Origin: Nitrosomonas supralitoralis
Lineage (GTDB): Bacteria; Pseudomonadota; Gammaproteobacteria; Burkholderiales; Nitrosomonadaceae
NCBI RefSeq assembly: GCF_003011925.2
Contig: NZ_PXXU01000006.1
Coordinates: 47,348-111,347 of the forward strand
Direction: 5' to 3'
Length of the DNA stretch: 64,000 nt
Shown here one piece after another: positions 1 to 7,488 of the stretch; position 1 is the stretch's first letter, and each line of letters starts with the position of its first letter. The position numbers and the translations under genes were made by a program. Under the pieces are notes generated by a model. It had not been told where the DNA came from. It ran no database searches and was given only the letters and a program-made list of their open reading frames with translations.

Positions 1-116
1 ATCGTCAGGCACGATTCTGATGCTGCTTAGCTTTTGTCCAGAAAAATGTTGACAATCTTAATTACGTCTCTGATAGTCAGATGTCTCTGCTTTGAAAGTT
101 AACGGGACAGTAGTGG
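1..116 (+). mobile_element. 3-prime end of an IS4-like insertion sequence, cut by the window edge
   Basis: A reading frame open at the window edge from base 2 ends at a stop at 50-52 with a tail ending FCPEKC, which looks like the end of a transposase. Bases 99-116 read GTTAACGGGACAGTAGTG. The same terminus recurs at 63834-63851, where it is the right end of a short element with inverted ends and a target duplication. I infer that the window opens inside a related IS whose right end is at about 116. The family name is a guess from the end sequence and the 9-bp duplication seen at the other copy. Confidence 0.5.
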
Positions 117-158
117 TTATGGTTATTTGATTTTCTTAAAATAAATTTTCCTTGACCT

Positions 159-1343
159 CTATATCCTTTCAAGCAAAATCTGCCTGATTTCTTCATCTTC
201 CAACACAATCGGATTGGTTTTCATGCTGCTGCCGCGACAGTTGGCTATGACCTTGTCCAATGCGGTTTCTTGCAAACCGTAATGCGATAGCCGTGGCAGA
301 GCGAGCTCGCTGGTCCACTGCGCCAGCAGATTAATTAATGCGTTGTATGCGGATTGAGGATCAACGAAGCGTTTCTGGCAGAGAATTTCGGCAACATGCA
401 GGTACTTTGCTAGTGCCTTGTTGCCGGGTTCGCGTGCCAGCATGCTTTGAATATTGATTCGTGTAGCGGGCGCGACCAGGGTGCCGCAGACGACACCGTG
501 CGGAATCGGATAAAAAGCGCCTAATGGGGAGGCCAGTCCATGTACTGCACCAAGACCCACTTGCGCCAGCGTGATGCCGGAGAGCAGGGCGGCATAGGCC
601 ATTTTTTCGCGATGTGTTTGCAGTTCTCCTTCCTGACGGTAGAGTGGGATCAAAGCATCTCGGGCGGCGTGCATGCCGCTGATCGCTAATGCGTCGGTGA
701 AGGCTTTGGATTTGGCCGATACATACGATTCCAGCAGTTGCGTTAACGCATCCATGCCGTTGGCGGCGATAACATCGGGCGGACAGCTGGCCAGTAAATC
801 CGGATCGATGATGGCGTATTCAGCGACCAGTTTGTCATGTCGGAATGATTTCTTAAAACCGTTTTTACCTTGCACACTGAGTACGGCATTTTTGGTGGCT
901 TCGCTGCCGGTGCCAGCGGTGGTGGGGACGGCAATAAACGGGATGGATGGGCCCTGGTATGGTAATTCCGGCCCTACGCCTTCCAGGTAATCCATTACAG
1001 ATCGTTGAATTTTCACTAGGCCGGCGATGGCTTTTGCGGCATCCAAAGCACTGCCGCCGCCGATACCCACCACCACATCCAGAGGATGGTCTGCATATGT
1101 TTTTACCAGATCATCAATCAGCGCAGGAGAAGGTTCTTCAGCAACCACGCAATGCTGCCAGTTGATCGTGCGTTGTTGGAGTTGATCAATCAAAGCTTGC
1201 CAGTGACTGGTGTTAATGAACGAGCGAGCGCCTGTAACGAGTAAGATGCGCGAGCCATAACTTGCTACAATGTCCGGCAGTTTTTTGATAACACCAGTGC
1301 CAAATTCGATGCGCGGCAGTCGAGCAATAGAGAAATTAAACAT
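159..1343 (-). CDS. Iron-containing alcohol dehydrogenase
   Basis: NAD(P)-dependent dehydrogenase of the group III (Fe-ADH) family, 394 residues from the chosen start. It has the nucleotide-binding GGGSALDAAKAIAG segment, the NGMDALTQ segment carrying the first metal ligand (Asp), and GAVHGLASP...PHGVVCG carrying two metal-ligand His. The position that is often His four residues after the Asp is Gln here, which I believe occurs in a subset of the family. The frame extends 28 codons further upstream, but the Met followed by FNFSIARLPRIEFG matches the family start. Its ATG overlaps the stop of the preceding LsrG-like gene by one base (TAATG), so the two are translationally coupled. Substrate unknown; probably a short-chain alcohol or aldehyde. 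Confidence 0.9.
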   Translation of the reverse strand: MFNFSIARLPRIEFGTGVIKKLPDIVASYGSRILLVTGARSFINTSHWQALIDQLQQRTINWQHCVVAEEPSPALIDDLVKTYADHPLDVVVGIGGGSALDAAKAIAGLVKIQRSVMDYLEGVGPELPYQGPSIPFIAVPTTAGTGSEATKNAVLSVQGKNGFKKSFRHDKLVAEYAIIDPDLLASCPPDVIAANGMDALTQLLESYVSAKSKAFTDALAISGMHAARDALIPLYRQEGELQTHREKMAYAALLSGITLAQVGLGAVHGLASPLGAFYPIPHGVVCGTLVAPATRINIQSMLAREPGNKALAKYLHVAEILCQKRFVDPQSAYNALINLLAQWTSELALPRLSHYGLQETALDKVIANCRGSSMKTNPIVLEDEEIRQILLERI

Positions 1344-1645
1344 TAGCCGTTTACGACCGGATACAAGCCTTGATAGGGAACGCCTTGACGCGGTTCCGCC
1401 ATCCAGTCTGCGACGGTATTCCGCCATGCCAGGTAATGTGCGGTCTCTTTATGGGCGAGTGCATCCTGCTGAGTTTTATAGGCTTCGTAAAATACAAACT
1501 TCGTTGGATCATCCGTGGATTGCAGAATATCAAAACGCACATTGCCCGGTTCAAGAATGGAGTTTTCGTGGTTGAGTCGACAAGCTTTCTTAAATGCCTC
1601 TACTTTTTCTGGTTTGACTGAAGCATAAACGATGGTTACATGCAT
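1343..1645 (-). CDS. LsrG-like antibiotic-biosynthesis-monooxygenase (ABM) fold protein
   Basis: A 100-residue protein of the dimeric ABM ferredoxin-like fold. The start MHVTIVYASVKPEKVEAF, the NHENSILEPGN..FD segment and FVFYEAYKTQQDALAHKET.HY closely follow LsrG, the isomerase that acts on phospho-AI-2, and the related YgiN quinol monooxygenases. The start is preceded by GAAAGGA at good spacing. It is the first gene of a two-gene unit with the iron-containing dehydrogenase. No other lsr gene is visible, so an AI-2 role is unlikely; the pair more probably handles a small reactive carbonyl or quinone. Family confident, substrate not. Confidence 0.8.
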   Translation of the reverse strand: MHVTIVYASVKPEKVEAFKKACRLNHENSILEPGNVRFDILQSTDDPTKFVFYEAYKTQQDALAHKETAHYLAWRNTVADWMAEPRQGVPYQGLYPVVNG

Positions 1646-1919
1646 GATTTTTTTCCTTTCATCAATTATTTTCTGCTTAACTGATTGTTAAGTTTTTTGC
1701 TATAAACCCTGACAGGTAGATCTGGTGGTACTCTACTACTAAGTCTACTGTAGTCTCTGTAGTTGTCTGCAGCCTACATAAATTCTCAATCGCTAATTCC
1801 TACATGAGTCTGATAGTTTTTTACAGCGATTTTAAACCCTTTTTATTGATATTGAAGTTTCACCCATCTAAATAATATAGATATAATCACGATATTGCCT
1901 TGTCATCCCAATCTTCCAC

Positions 1920-3005
1920 ATGCTTGATAAAAAAGACGCTGGACCACCTTCTTTGCTCAATAAATTAGTATCTCTGACTACGATTCGAGACATAGAATTG
2001 TTTGAGTTCAGTTTGTTGAAAACATTGGCTGAGCTTTTAAGAATTAATCAGATTTCAATGTACAGCCTTAATCAAACCGATACCACGTGCTGGTTTTCGA
2101 CGTATTCAGCTAATCTGGCTCAAGATGACAATAAAAGGCAGTTTTCAGAATCACAGGAGATTTATACAACTGAAATAACGATTCCTGAGGAAATCAGAAC
2201 TGCTCAGTTATGGATAGAGACAACGAAAAAACCTTATATTCATCACCAGGTAGACCGTTATCTGGTAGTTTATCCCATACTGGCTGTCAATAAAATTGAG
2301 GGGATGTTGACTTTTGAACTATCTCACTCATTAACTGAAGACGAAATGCTGATTATTTCCAGTTTGTTGAGTATTACGCATAATTTTCGTAGTTTGTTGG
2401 ATGAAAGTCAGAAAGACAAGTTAACGGGTCTATTGAATCGTCAAACTTTTGAAGAAAATATCAAGAAAATAAGCGTGCATACTTTAAGTTCTGATATGAA
2501 TCAGGAACAGGTTGGGAATGAGCCAAATCGGAGAAAGTCTTATGCAGAAACAGAAAGATTCTGCCTTGCCATAGTCGATATAGATGATTTCAAATCGATC
2601 AATGATCGGTTTGGACATATTATGGGGGATGAAGTTTTACTACTGTTATCTTATGTGATGAAGCAAAATTTCCGTACAAGGGATTTATTATTTCGTTTTG
2701 GTGGAGAGGAATTTGTAGTAATTTTTCGCGCTTCCAATAAAGAAGAAGCTCATAGAGCGCTGGAGCGTTTTCGCAATAAGATTCAGGAATATCGTTTTCC
2801 GCAAATTGATACCGTGACAATCAGCATGGGCGCGACCTTGATTAACGAGGTGAACTACCTGGCGTCCGAAATCATCGGACGTGCAGATCAGGCGCTTTAT
2901 TATGCAAAACAAAATGGCAAGAATCAGTTGCATTTTTACGAGAATCTTCTGCAGAATGGGCATGTTGTTGACAAAAAAGAGGTCATTTCAATTGATTCCT
3001 TTTAA
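1920..3005 (+). CDS. Diguanylate cyclase with N-terminal GAF-like sensor region
   Basis: 361 residues. Residues 1 to about 160 resemble a GAF-type sensory domain (no membrane segment seen), followed by a GGDEF domain from about residue 165. The active-site loop is GGEEF at 261-265, preceded by the RTRD product-inhibition I-site with the usual five-residue spacing, so the enzyme should make c-di-GMP from GTP and be feedback-inhibited. The stretch between KLTGLLNR and the next conserved block is longer than usual and holds a polar insertion around residues 190-205. No clear ribosome-binding site precedes the ATG, so the start is less certain than the call. The gene stands alone. Confidence 0.9.
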   Translation: MLDKKDAGPPSLLNKLVSLTTIRDIELFEFSLLKTLAELLRINQISMYSLNQTDTTCWFSTYSANLAQDDNKRQFSESQEIYTTEITIPEEIRTAQLWIETTKKPYIHHQVDRYLVVYPILAVNKIEGMLTFELSHSLTEDEMLIISSLLSITHNFRSLLDESQKDKLTGLLNRQTFEENIKKISVHTLSSDMNQEQVGNEPNRRKSYAETERFCLAIVDIDDFKSINDRFGHIMGDEVLLLLSYVMKQNFRTRDLLFRFGGEEFVVIFRASNKEEAHRALERFRNKIQEYRFPQIDTVTISMGATLINEVNYLASEIIGRADQALYYAKQNGKNQLHFYENLLQNGHVVDKKEVISIDSF

Positions 3006-3072
3006 CATTTATGGGCGCAGCATGGGTGGTTTTTCATGTTGCTGTTAGAAATACTGTAGGTTCCCAGCGGTA

Positions 3073-3606
3073 TTAATAGGGTCCGCTATTTCTTCCCCGG
3101 AAAAAAGGGTAGGAACCGGGATTGGTGGGATAGCCAAAATAAGGATGCGCATAACCACGGTTGTCATAGTAGTAGGGATAGATTGGCCAAAGGTGTATAG
3201 CTGTTGCCGATAATAGCGGAACTCGAATAATTCTTTTGCCAACAGTCCGTTCAATATCTCCAGAAATGATCCCGGCAACAGTAATTTCTCTATCTTTTGC
3301 ATAGAAAACAGGATCTAGAAACTCAGCGCTTTTAATTACAAAGCGACCTTCTCCCGTTTTGTGTAACTGTGGGCGACCATTGAAATCGAGAGGATAATAT
3401 AAAACTTGCATCAGACTTGCATGTTCTTCATTTTTCACTTCAATAATCACCCCTCCCCAGCGAACGGGTATACCCTTATAATTATTGATGTCATGACTAA
3501 TCTGAATATAGGAAACGTTGGTTGCTGGCGCATTTTTGATAGCCGATGGTAACCCCGCGCAGCCAAACAAAAGCAAAGTGGGTAATAGTAGTGTAAATTG
3601 TTTCAT
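3073..3606 (-). CDS. slp: Slp-family outer-membrane lipoprotein
   Basis: 177 residues. An N-terminal lipoprotein signal ends in LLFGC, with Cys16 as the lipidated residue. The core has the Slp pattern: YKGIPVRWGGVIIEVKN, then a small-barrel stretch with PLDFNGRP, GRFVI.S..FLDP..Y...R.ITVAG, and a Tyr/Pro-rich C-terminus (WPIYPYYYDN...). Slp proteins are starvation- or stationary-phase-induced outer-membrane lipoproteins of uncertain function. An AGGAGA sequence precedes the start. The Tyr/Gly/Pro-rich tail of about 40 residues is typical of the environmental members. Monocistronic as far as can be seen. Confidence 0.85.
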   Translation of the reverse strand: MKQFTLLLPTLLLFGCAGLPSAIKNAPATNVSYIQISHDINNYKGIPVRWGGVIIEVKNEEHASLMQVLYYPLDFNGRPQLHKTGEGRFVIKSAEFLDPVFYAKDREITVAGIISGDIERTVGKRIIRVPLLSATAIHLWPIYPYYYDNRGYAHPYFGYPTNPGSYPFFRGRNSGPY

Positions 3607-3916
3607 AACTCTTCTCCTGTGATTTATCTGCTGGATCTGGTTCGGTTTTGCTTAAAATTCAATTTCTAAACAACCGTACTTAATAAGTGAAATCTGTTGT
3701 TATGATGTTTAGATTCCTTGCAAGCTATAATTTGAATTGCAGGGTTGATCTATAGAAATACTTATACAGTTACTACTGAATCAAAAGTTGAAATTGAGAT
3801 TCTAATCCGATTGCTGATGTCAGTCAGACGTATGATTCTTAGGCAAATATTTGGACAGAAAATTTCTGGTTGGGTATTTATTTTTGTTCGAACTGTTTAT
3901 TCAGTCAAAGGAAAAA
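3607..3916. other. Intergenic stretch without a recognised gene
   Basis: AT-rich sequence between slp and the acyl-CoA ligase stump. It should hold the slp promoter on the minus strand. The open frame running through about 3745-3996 has no family resemblance and no ribosome-binding site. Confidence 0.4.
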
Positions 3917-4126
3917 GCATTGTACCCACCGCTACTAAAACAGCTTTGGCATACGCCTTTGGCGAATGCACCCGAGCAAGAAATTGTTTATCGTGATTAT
4001 TTGCGTTTGAGTTATTGTCAAGTGTACGCACGAATTCAGCAATTCGGTGCGGCATTGGCAGTCGATAATGTTCAGCGAGGTGATGTGATTGCGGTCATGG
4101 ATTACGATAGTCATCGTTATCTTGAA
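3917..4126 (+). pseudogene. 5-prime stump of a fatty-acyl-CoA ligase (AMP-binding enzyme)
   Basis: The frame reads YPPLLKQLWHTPL...EIVYRDYLRLSY, followed by IQQFGAALAV, GDVIAVMDYDSHRYLE. This is the conserved N-terminal region of long-chain fatty-acid-CoA ligases. The homology stops exactly where the inverted-repeat end of the neighbouring insertion element begins at 4127, and no continuation is seen beyond 4584. About 70 of roughly 540 residues remain, without the ATP-binding motifs, so the remnant cannot be functional. Confidence 0.7.
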
Positions 4127-4584
4127 CCCAGATTTTCCATTAGAACTTTCTAAGGAGAGAAGACGGGCTTAAATTTCATGGGCAAATCGAAGGACTTGGA
4201 CTTGTCCCAGAGTCCTTCAAACCACTCACGATGTTGCATAGCAACGGCCATATTTATGATTTTCTTTCGCCCGTCATTTGTGATGTAAGCTGCTTTGGCA
4301 AAGAGCTTGTAGCGTAGCGTTTTTAGGGTGTGCTGAACATCCGGCTTACCAGAAACGGTGTTGCTTCTCATTACCCCCTGACGAAACAGGCTCATTAAAT
4401 TGTAAGCCATCATGACCGTTAACAAAGCCGCCTCGGTAGCCCAGAAGTTCTTGAGATTGAGGCTATCTCCGCCAAAGTCATATTTCAGTTCCTTGATGCG
4501 GTTTTCACAATCTGCATACCTCATATTTATAACAATTTATTATAATGGCTTCCATTAGAAATCAAACCTAATGGGAAATCTGGG
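4127..4584 (-). mobile_element. Internally deleted IS1380-like element
   Basis: A 458-bp element bounded by 17-bp inverted ends, CCCAGATTTTCCATTAG at 4127-4143 and CTAATGGGAAATCTGGG at 4568-4584, which pair with one mismatch. Inside lies only the C-terminal part of a transposase on the minus strand. The N-terminal two thirds are missing, so it is non-autonomous. No matching target duplication is seen in the flanks, so one side may have been rearranged after insertion. Confidence 0.65.
4150..4524 (-). pseudogene. C-terminal fragment of an IS1380-like DDE transposase
   Basis: 124 residues beginning RYADCENRIKELKYDFG, then NFWATEAALLTVMMAYNLMSLFRQ and a basic C-terminus. This is the pattern of the last third of IS1380-group (IS4 superfamily) transposases, including the final catalytic Glu region in ENRIKEL. 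The catalytic Asp residues and the DNA-binding region are absent. The fragment lies between intact-looking inverted ends, so it is what remains after an internal deletion. Confidence 0.7.
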
Positions 4585-4699
4585 ATAAATAATTTTTATT
4601 AAGATGTTTTGAAGTTTGCAGCAAATGCTTAATGTGGAGTGATGAGATACGAAGCTAGCTGCCAGACACATTCATGATGTCAATTGGCGGATGATTATC

Positions 4700-4924
4700 T
4701 TAGTTTGCGGAGCGATGGTGATGGTAGTGGTTGAAAAATCGTCTCAACAGATAGCTGCGCGCTATTGAAACAGCCGTGAAAATCAATCCAATTTGAATGT
4801 TTTGATTGATGCTGACTTCTATTTCATAAAGTGGGAACACGATCATTTGTGCAGCCAAAGCTACAAAATAGCCGATGGTAACATTAGCGGATGACTCTAT
4901 GAGTGACTGGGTCTTGGTTTGCAT
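4700..4924 (-). CDS. DUF7220-type small membrane protein
   Basis: 74 residues with two hydrophobic segments (about residues 14-34 and 44-58) and a basic, His-rich tail. The pattern S.IESSANV.IGY.VA...Q..VFP, followed by NIQIGLIFTAVSIARSYLLRRFFN, is that of a small protein family found mostly in phages, prophages and integrative elements. Function unknown. It sits in a region of IS fragments and several other tiny membrane proteins, consistent with an acquired or decaying segment. Confidence 0.65.
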   Translation of the reverse strand: MQTKTQSLIESSANVTIGYFVALAAQMIVFPLYEIEVSINQNIQIGLIFTAVSIARSYLLRRFFNHYHHHRSAN

Positions 4925-4952
4925 ATATTTAATGAGGCTTCGGTTTCTGTAG

Positions 4953-5105
4953 CTATTTTTCTGTCAGCAACATCATTGCACAAGTAAAGGAAACAAGGAG
5001 GCCAAGCAATATGGGCGCCAATACTATTTCATCACCAGTGATTGCATAATATCCATATAGAATCAATGAAAGTATTAGTGCGGTTATCAAGATTTTTTTT
5101 TTCAT
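4953..5105 (-). CDS. Putative 50-residue two-helix membrane protein
   Basis: The minus-strand frame begins MKKKILITALILSL at 5105 and ends MMLLTEK before a TAG at 4953. Two hydrophobic segments are separated by a short ITGDE loop. A weak GGA lies about 8 bases before the ATG. No family recognised. The clean topology and the position just upstream of the DUF7220 gene on the same strand support coding; the size keeps confidence modest. Confidence 0.45.
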   Translation of the reverse strand: MKKKILITALILSLILYGYYAITGDEIVLAPILLGLLVSFTCAMMLLTEK

Positions 5106-5463
5106 GTTCAGATCCGTTTGAGTAGTTAAAGATTAATCAGATTATCTTTATTTCTTTAAAACATTGTTTTCCCGGATTGCTCGAGCCAGGATTTATCGAT
5201 TCTAGACGTATCCCAGGCTGATTCAATATGAAATCGTGCGGCTATTTATGTCTATGCAGTAATCGGACCAATGACTGTGACGAAAATTGGAAATGAGTAA
5301 GGATTGATATTCAATTGGAATATAAAGCGTATCTTGGAAGCAATTGTAGGTCACTACCTTGGCTCTTCTATCACGAAATACTGTATGGTCAATCTTATTT
5401 AAAATGACATCGATTAGAATTAAGGAGCATTACACTGCATGAGTGGTTTTCTGAGCGGGCATA
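5106..5463. other. Intergenic stretch without a recognised gene
   Basis: About 360 AT-rich bases between two tiny minus-strand membrane-protein frames. Only a very short plus-strand frame near 5434 was seen; nothing convincing. Confidence 0.4.
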
Positions 5464-5559
5464 TTATTTTCTAAATTTCTCATTGATAAACTGTGCAACA
5501 AGTAACCCAGCAATCAGTGCAATTGCAGAATATAAAACAATTTCTATCATATTAGACAT
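5464..5559 (-). CDS. Putative 31-residue single-pass membrane peptide
   Basis: The frame begins MSNMIEIVLYSAIAL and ends FINEKFRK before a TAA at 5464. It has one hydrophobic helix (about residues 5-24) and a short charged tail. A strong GGAGTG lies 8-9 bases before the ATG, which is the main reason to call it. No family recognised. It could be one of the small stress or regulatory membrane peptides, but that is only inference from its shape. Confidence 0.45.
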   Translation of the reverse strand: MSNMIEIVLYSAIALIAGLLVAQFINEKFRK

Positions 5560-5680
5560 TTTTAGAATCACTCCATGTTAATTAAGTTGGCTTCAATCAT
5601 ACTATATTCGATATTATTCATTAAATGTTTCAAAGGATTCATCGCCGCTATTGTTTAAAACTATAAGGAGATAATTAATA

Positions 5681-6064
5681 ATGAGAACAATCAAACAATT
5701 AGCTCTAATAATACTGTTATGTTTTATTTTTTCGACGCAGGTTCAGGCAATGGAAGAAATTACAGGCAGAGTTTATTTTAGCAGAGCAGGTACGAAGATT
5801 CTAAGTGGAGTTGCTAATGTAGCCACCGGATGGATGGAACTGCCTAAAAATATTATTTTGTGGAGCCAGAGGGATAAGAATGTAGTAATTGGTGTTGCTG
5901 AAGGATTGTTATGGGGAGTTTTTCATACCGCGAGCCGTACTGGAAATGGAGCATTGGATCTTGCCACTTTTTGGCTTCCAACCTATCCAACTCCCGATCC
6001 ATTGTTTATTTGGGATGACTTCTCGAAAGATTCTGACTATTTCGGATGGCGCATGGCTAGATGA
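5681..6064 (+). CDS. Exosortase-associated TIGR04073-family protein
   Basis: 127 residues with a cleavable signal peptide (hydrophobic 8-18, cleavage after VQA at about 23). The mature part has RAGTKILSGVANVATGWMELPKNI, then a hydrophobic GVAEGLLWGVFHTASRTGNGALDLATF segment and a PTPDPLFIWDDF tail. This is the pattern of the TIGR04073 family, small exported proteins that co-occur with exosortase systems. A TAAGGAG precedes the start. No exosortase gene is in this window. Role unknown. Confidence 0.75.
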   Translation: MRTIKQLALIILLCFIFSTQVQAMEEITGRVYFSRAGTKILSGVANVATGWMELPKNIILWSQRDKNVVIGVAEGLLWGVFHTASRTGNGALDLATFWLPTYPTPDPLFIWDDFSKDSDYFGWRMAR

Positions 6065-6373
6065 TAAACTGTATTGGTTTCACACTATCCTGTCTCATTG
6101 GCAAATTTTGTTGATTAAGAATGTCCAATTCCAGGACTATCACTAGATGAAACGGCAAAAGCTATTGGCTGTTTTCTATTAGACTCGTACGTCGTACTTG
6201 TAAACCTTACACTTTAGCAAAGCTCCTGCTAAGAAATGTCGCCACAAACGAAACAAGCGCTTCTTAACTTGTGCTACGGCGGTGTCTGAACGAGAAGCGG
6301 AATTCTTGCTCAGAATCTGGAAGAGACCGATCAAACAGACTTAAAGTTGCTCTTCTGTGCAGAACGCCTTAAT
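6065..6373. other. Intergenic stretch without a recognised gene
   Basis: About 310 bases between convergent genes. A nested palindromic stretch (CGTACGTCGTAC) lies near 6187. No terminator or gene was identified with confidence. Confidence 0.3.
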
Positions 6374-7159
6374 TTATTTCATTTTTCTATTTTGTTCTTG
6401 TTTAATAATATAGCGTTGTATCATAGCTTCCATACCGGCGGCTAGATTAATAAACTGACATCCGGCGCGCATGCAATTTTGACCGTTACGTAAAGTGATT
6501 TCATAAGTATTTTTTACCTGAATGTTAACAGTGATAATACCAATCTCTGGAAGGGAAATTTGGCAATTGTTATAAATTATCCCTGGGTCAAAATTGATAA
6601 TTGGATGTTGATCAATGACAGCAGTGCCGCCACAACTTATATCAAGAAGTGCGACTTCGGCTTTGTGATTTGCCGCATTTTTTCCAGGTATTGGTATAAC
6701 ACATTTCAGTGGTTTTACGATCGGAGTAGTAATACGGAAATGGTTTCTTCTTTGTATACGTAGAAGCATTTTGGGAATATTAACTAAAAATGCATCTTTA
6801 TTATTAAATTGTATTTTCTTGATTTGATCGCAGACAAATTCTATTTTTACTCTATTTTGTGTAGTGACAAAAACTAATTCCTTAGAATGGAGCGCTTTTT
6901 GGCAGTGTTTATCATTAATGCCATAATCGATCAACATTTCTTTCTTGTCAGAGTTTATGGCTAAAATGGATGTTAGTATAAAGTCGCTCTCATAGTCGGG
7001 ATAAAGCGTAATTAGTGAATCTGCTTGCATGATTCCGCGAAGTATAAAGAGAATATCAATTTCTGAGTTAATGCGAAATTTCTCACTCTTTTCTTCTGGG
7101 GATAGTTTAGTGGGCTCTAATACTTCATATGTTTCAGTATTTTTATCTGATGCGAGCAT
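6374..7159 (-). CDS. ycgR: YcgR-type flagellar brake protein with PilZ domain
   Basis: 261 residues: an N-terminal YcgR domain (about 25-130) followed by a PilZ domain (about 135-250). The c-di-GMP-binding residues are present: the Arg-rich RIQRRNHFR at 134-142 and DISCGG at 173-178. When c-di-GMP rises, this protein binds the flagellar motor and slows it. Its ATG overlaps the stop of the flhB-like gene by one base, so it is coupled to the export genes of the flagellar run. Three GGDEF genes and a degenerate EAL gene lie within the window and may set the signal it reads. Confidence 0.9.
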   Translation of the reverse strand: MLASDKNTETYEVLEPTKLSPEEKSEKFRINSEIDILFILRGIMQADSLITLYPDYESDFILTSILAINSDKKEMLIDYGINDKHCQKALHSKELVFVTTQNRVKIEFVCDQIKKIQFNNKDAFLVNIPKMLLRIQRRNHFRITTPIVKPLKCVIPIPGKNAANHKAEVALLDISCGGTAVIDQHPIINFDPGIIYNNCQISLPEIGIITVNIQVKNTYEITLRNGQNCMRAGCQFINLAAGMEAMIQRYIIKQEQNRKMK

Positions 7160-7488
7160 TATAAATTTCCCTCTAAAATTTTTTGTGTGATCTTGCTGTC
7201 AAGACTATTTGCAGTCAAGGGTGTTTTCGCTTTTTCCAGGTGATAAAGCCATGCTAGTAATTCGGCGACTGCGACATAAAGTTGTGGTGGGATGCGATCG
7301 TCGAGATTTACCTGCATCAATAATGCGACCAATTCACTTGATTCATGAACATAAACTCCTGCTTCTTTAGCACGCCTTATAATTTCTTGAGCAATGAGGC
7401 CACGGCCTTTAGCAATTACTTTAGGTGCAGTCTGTCCTTCTCGATACGCAAGTGCGACCGCAGTTGGGTAAGATTCATTCATTGTCAT
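7159..7488 (-). CDS. FlhB C-terminal-domain homologue (EscU/YscU/HrcU family), stand-alone
   Basis: 109 residues matching only the cytoplasmic switch domain of FlhB: YPTAVALAYREGQTAPKVIAKGRG, then IRRAKEAGVYVHES.ELVALL and a C-terminal IP..LYVAVAELLAWLY. The membrane domain is absent and the autocleaving Asn-Pro-Thr-His is replaced by SYPTA. Such FhlB proteins are known to accompany FliK in proteobacteria and may replace the FlhB C-terminus in export-substrate switching. The start overlaps the fliK end by 14 bases and its stop overlaps the ycgR start, giving a tightly coupled trio. Confidence 0.85.
   Translation of the reverse strand: MTMNESYPTAVALAYREGQTAPKVIAKGRGLIAQEIIRRAKEAGVYVHESSELVALLMQVNLDDRIPPQLYVAVAELLAWLYHLEKAKTPLTANSLDSKITQKILEGNL

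Noticed and set aside
743..934. Open frames on either strand inside the alcohol dehydrogenase gene
   Set aside because: They are shadows of a well-conserved gene and lack their own signals or family resemblance.
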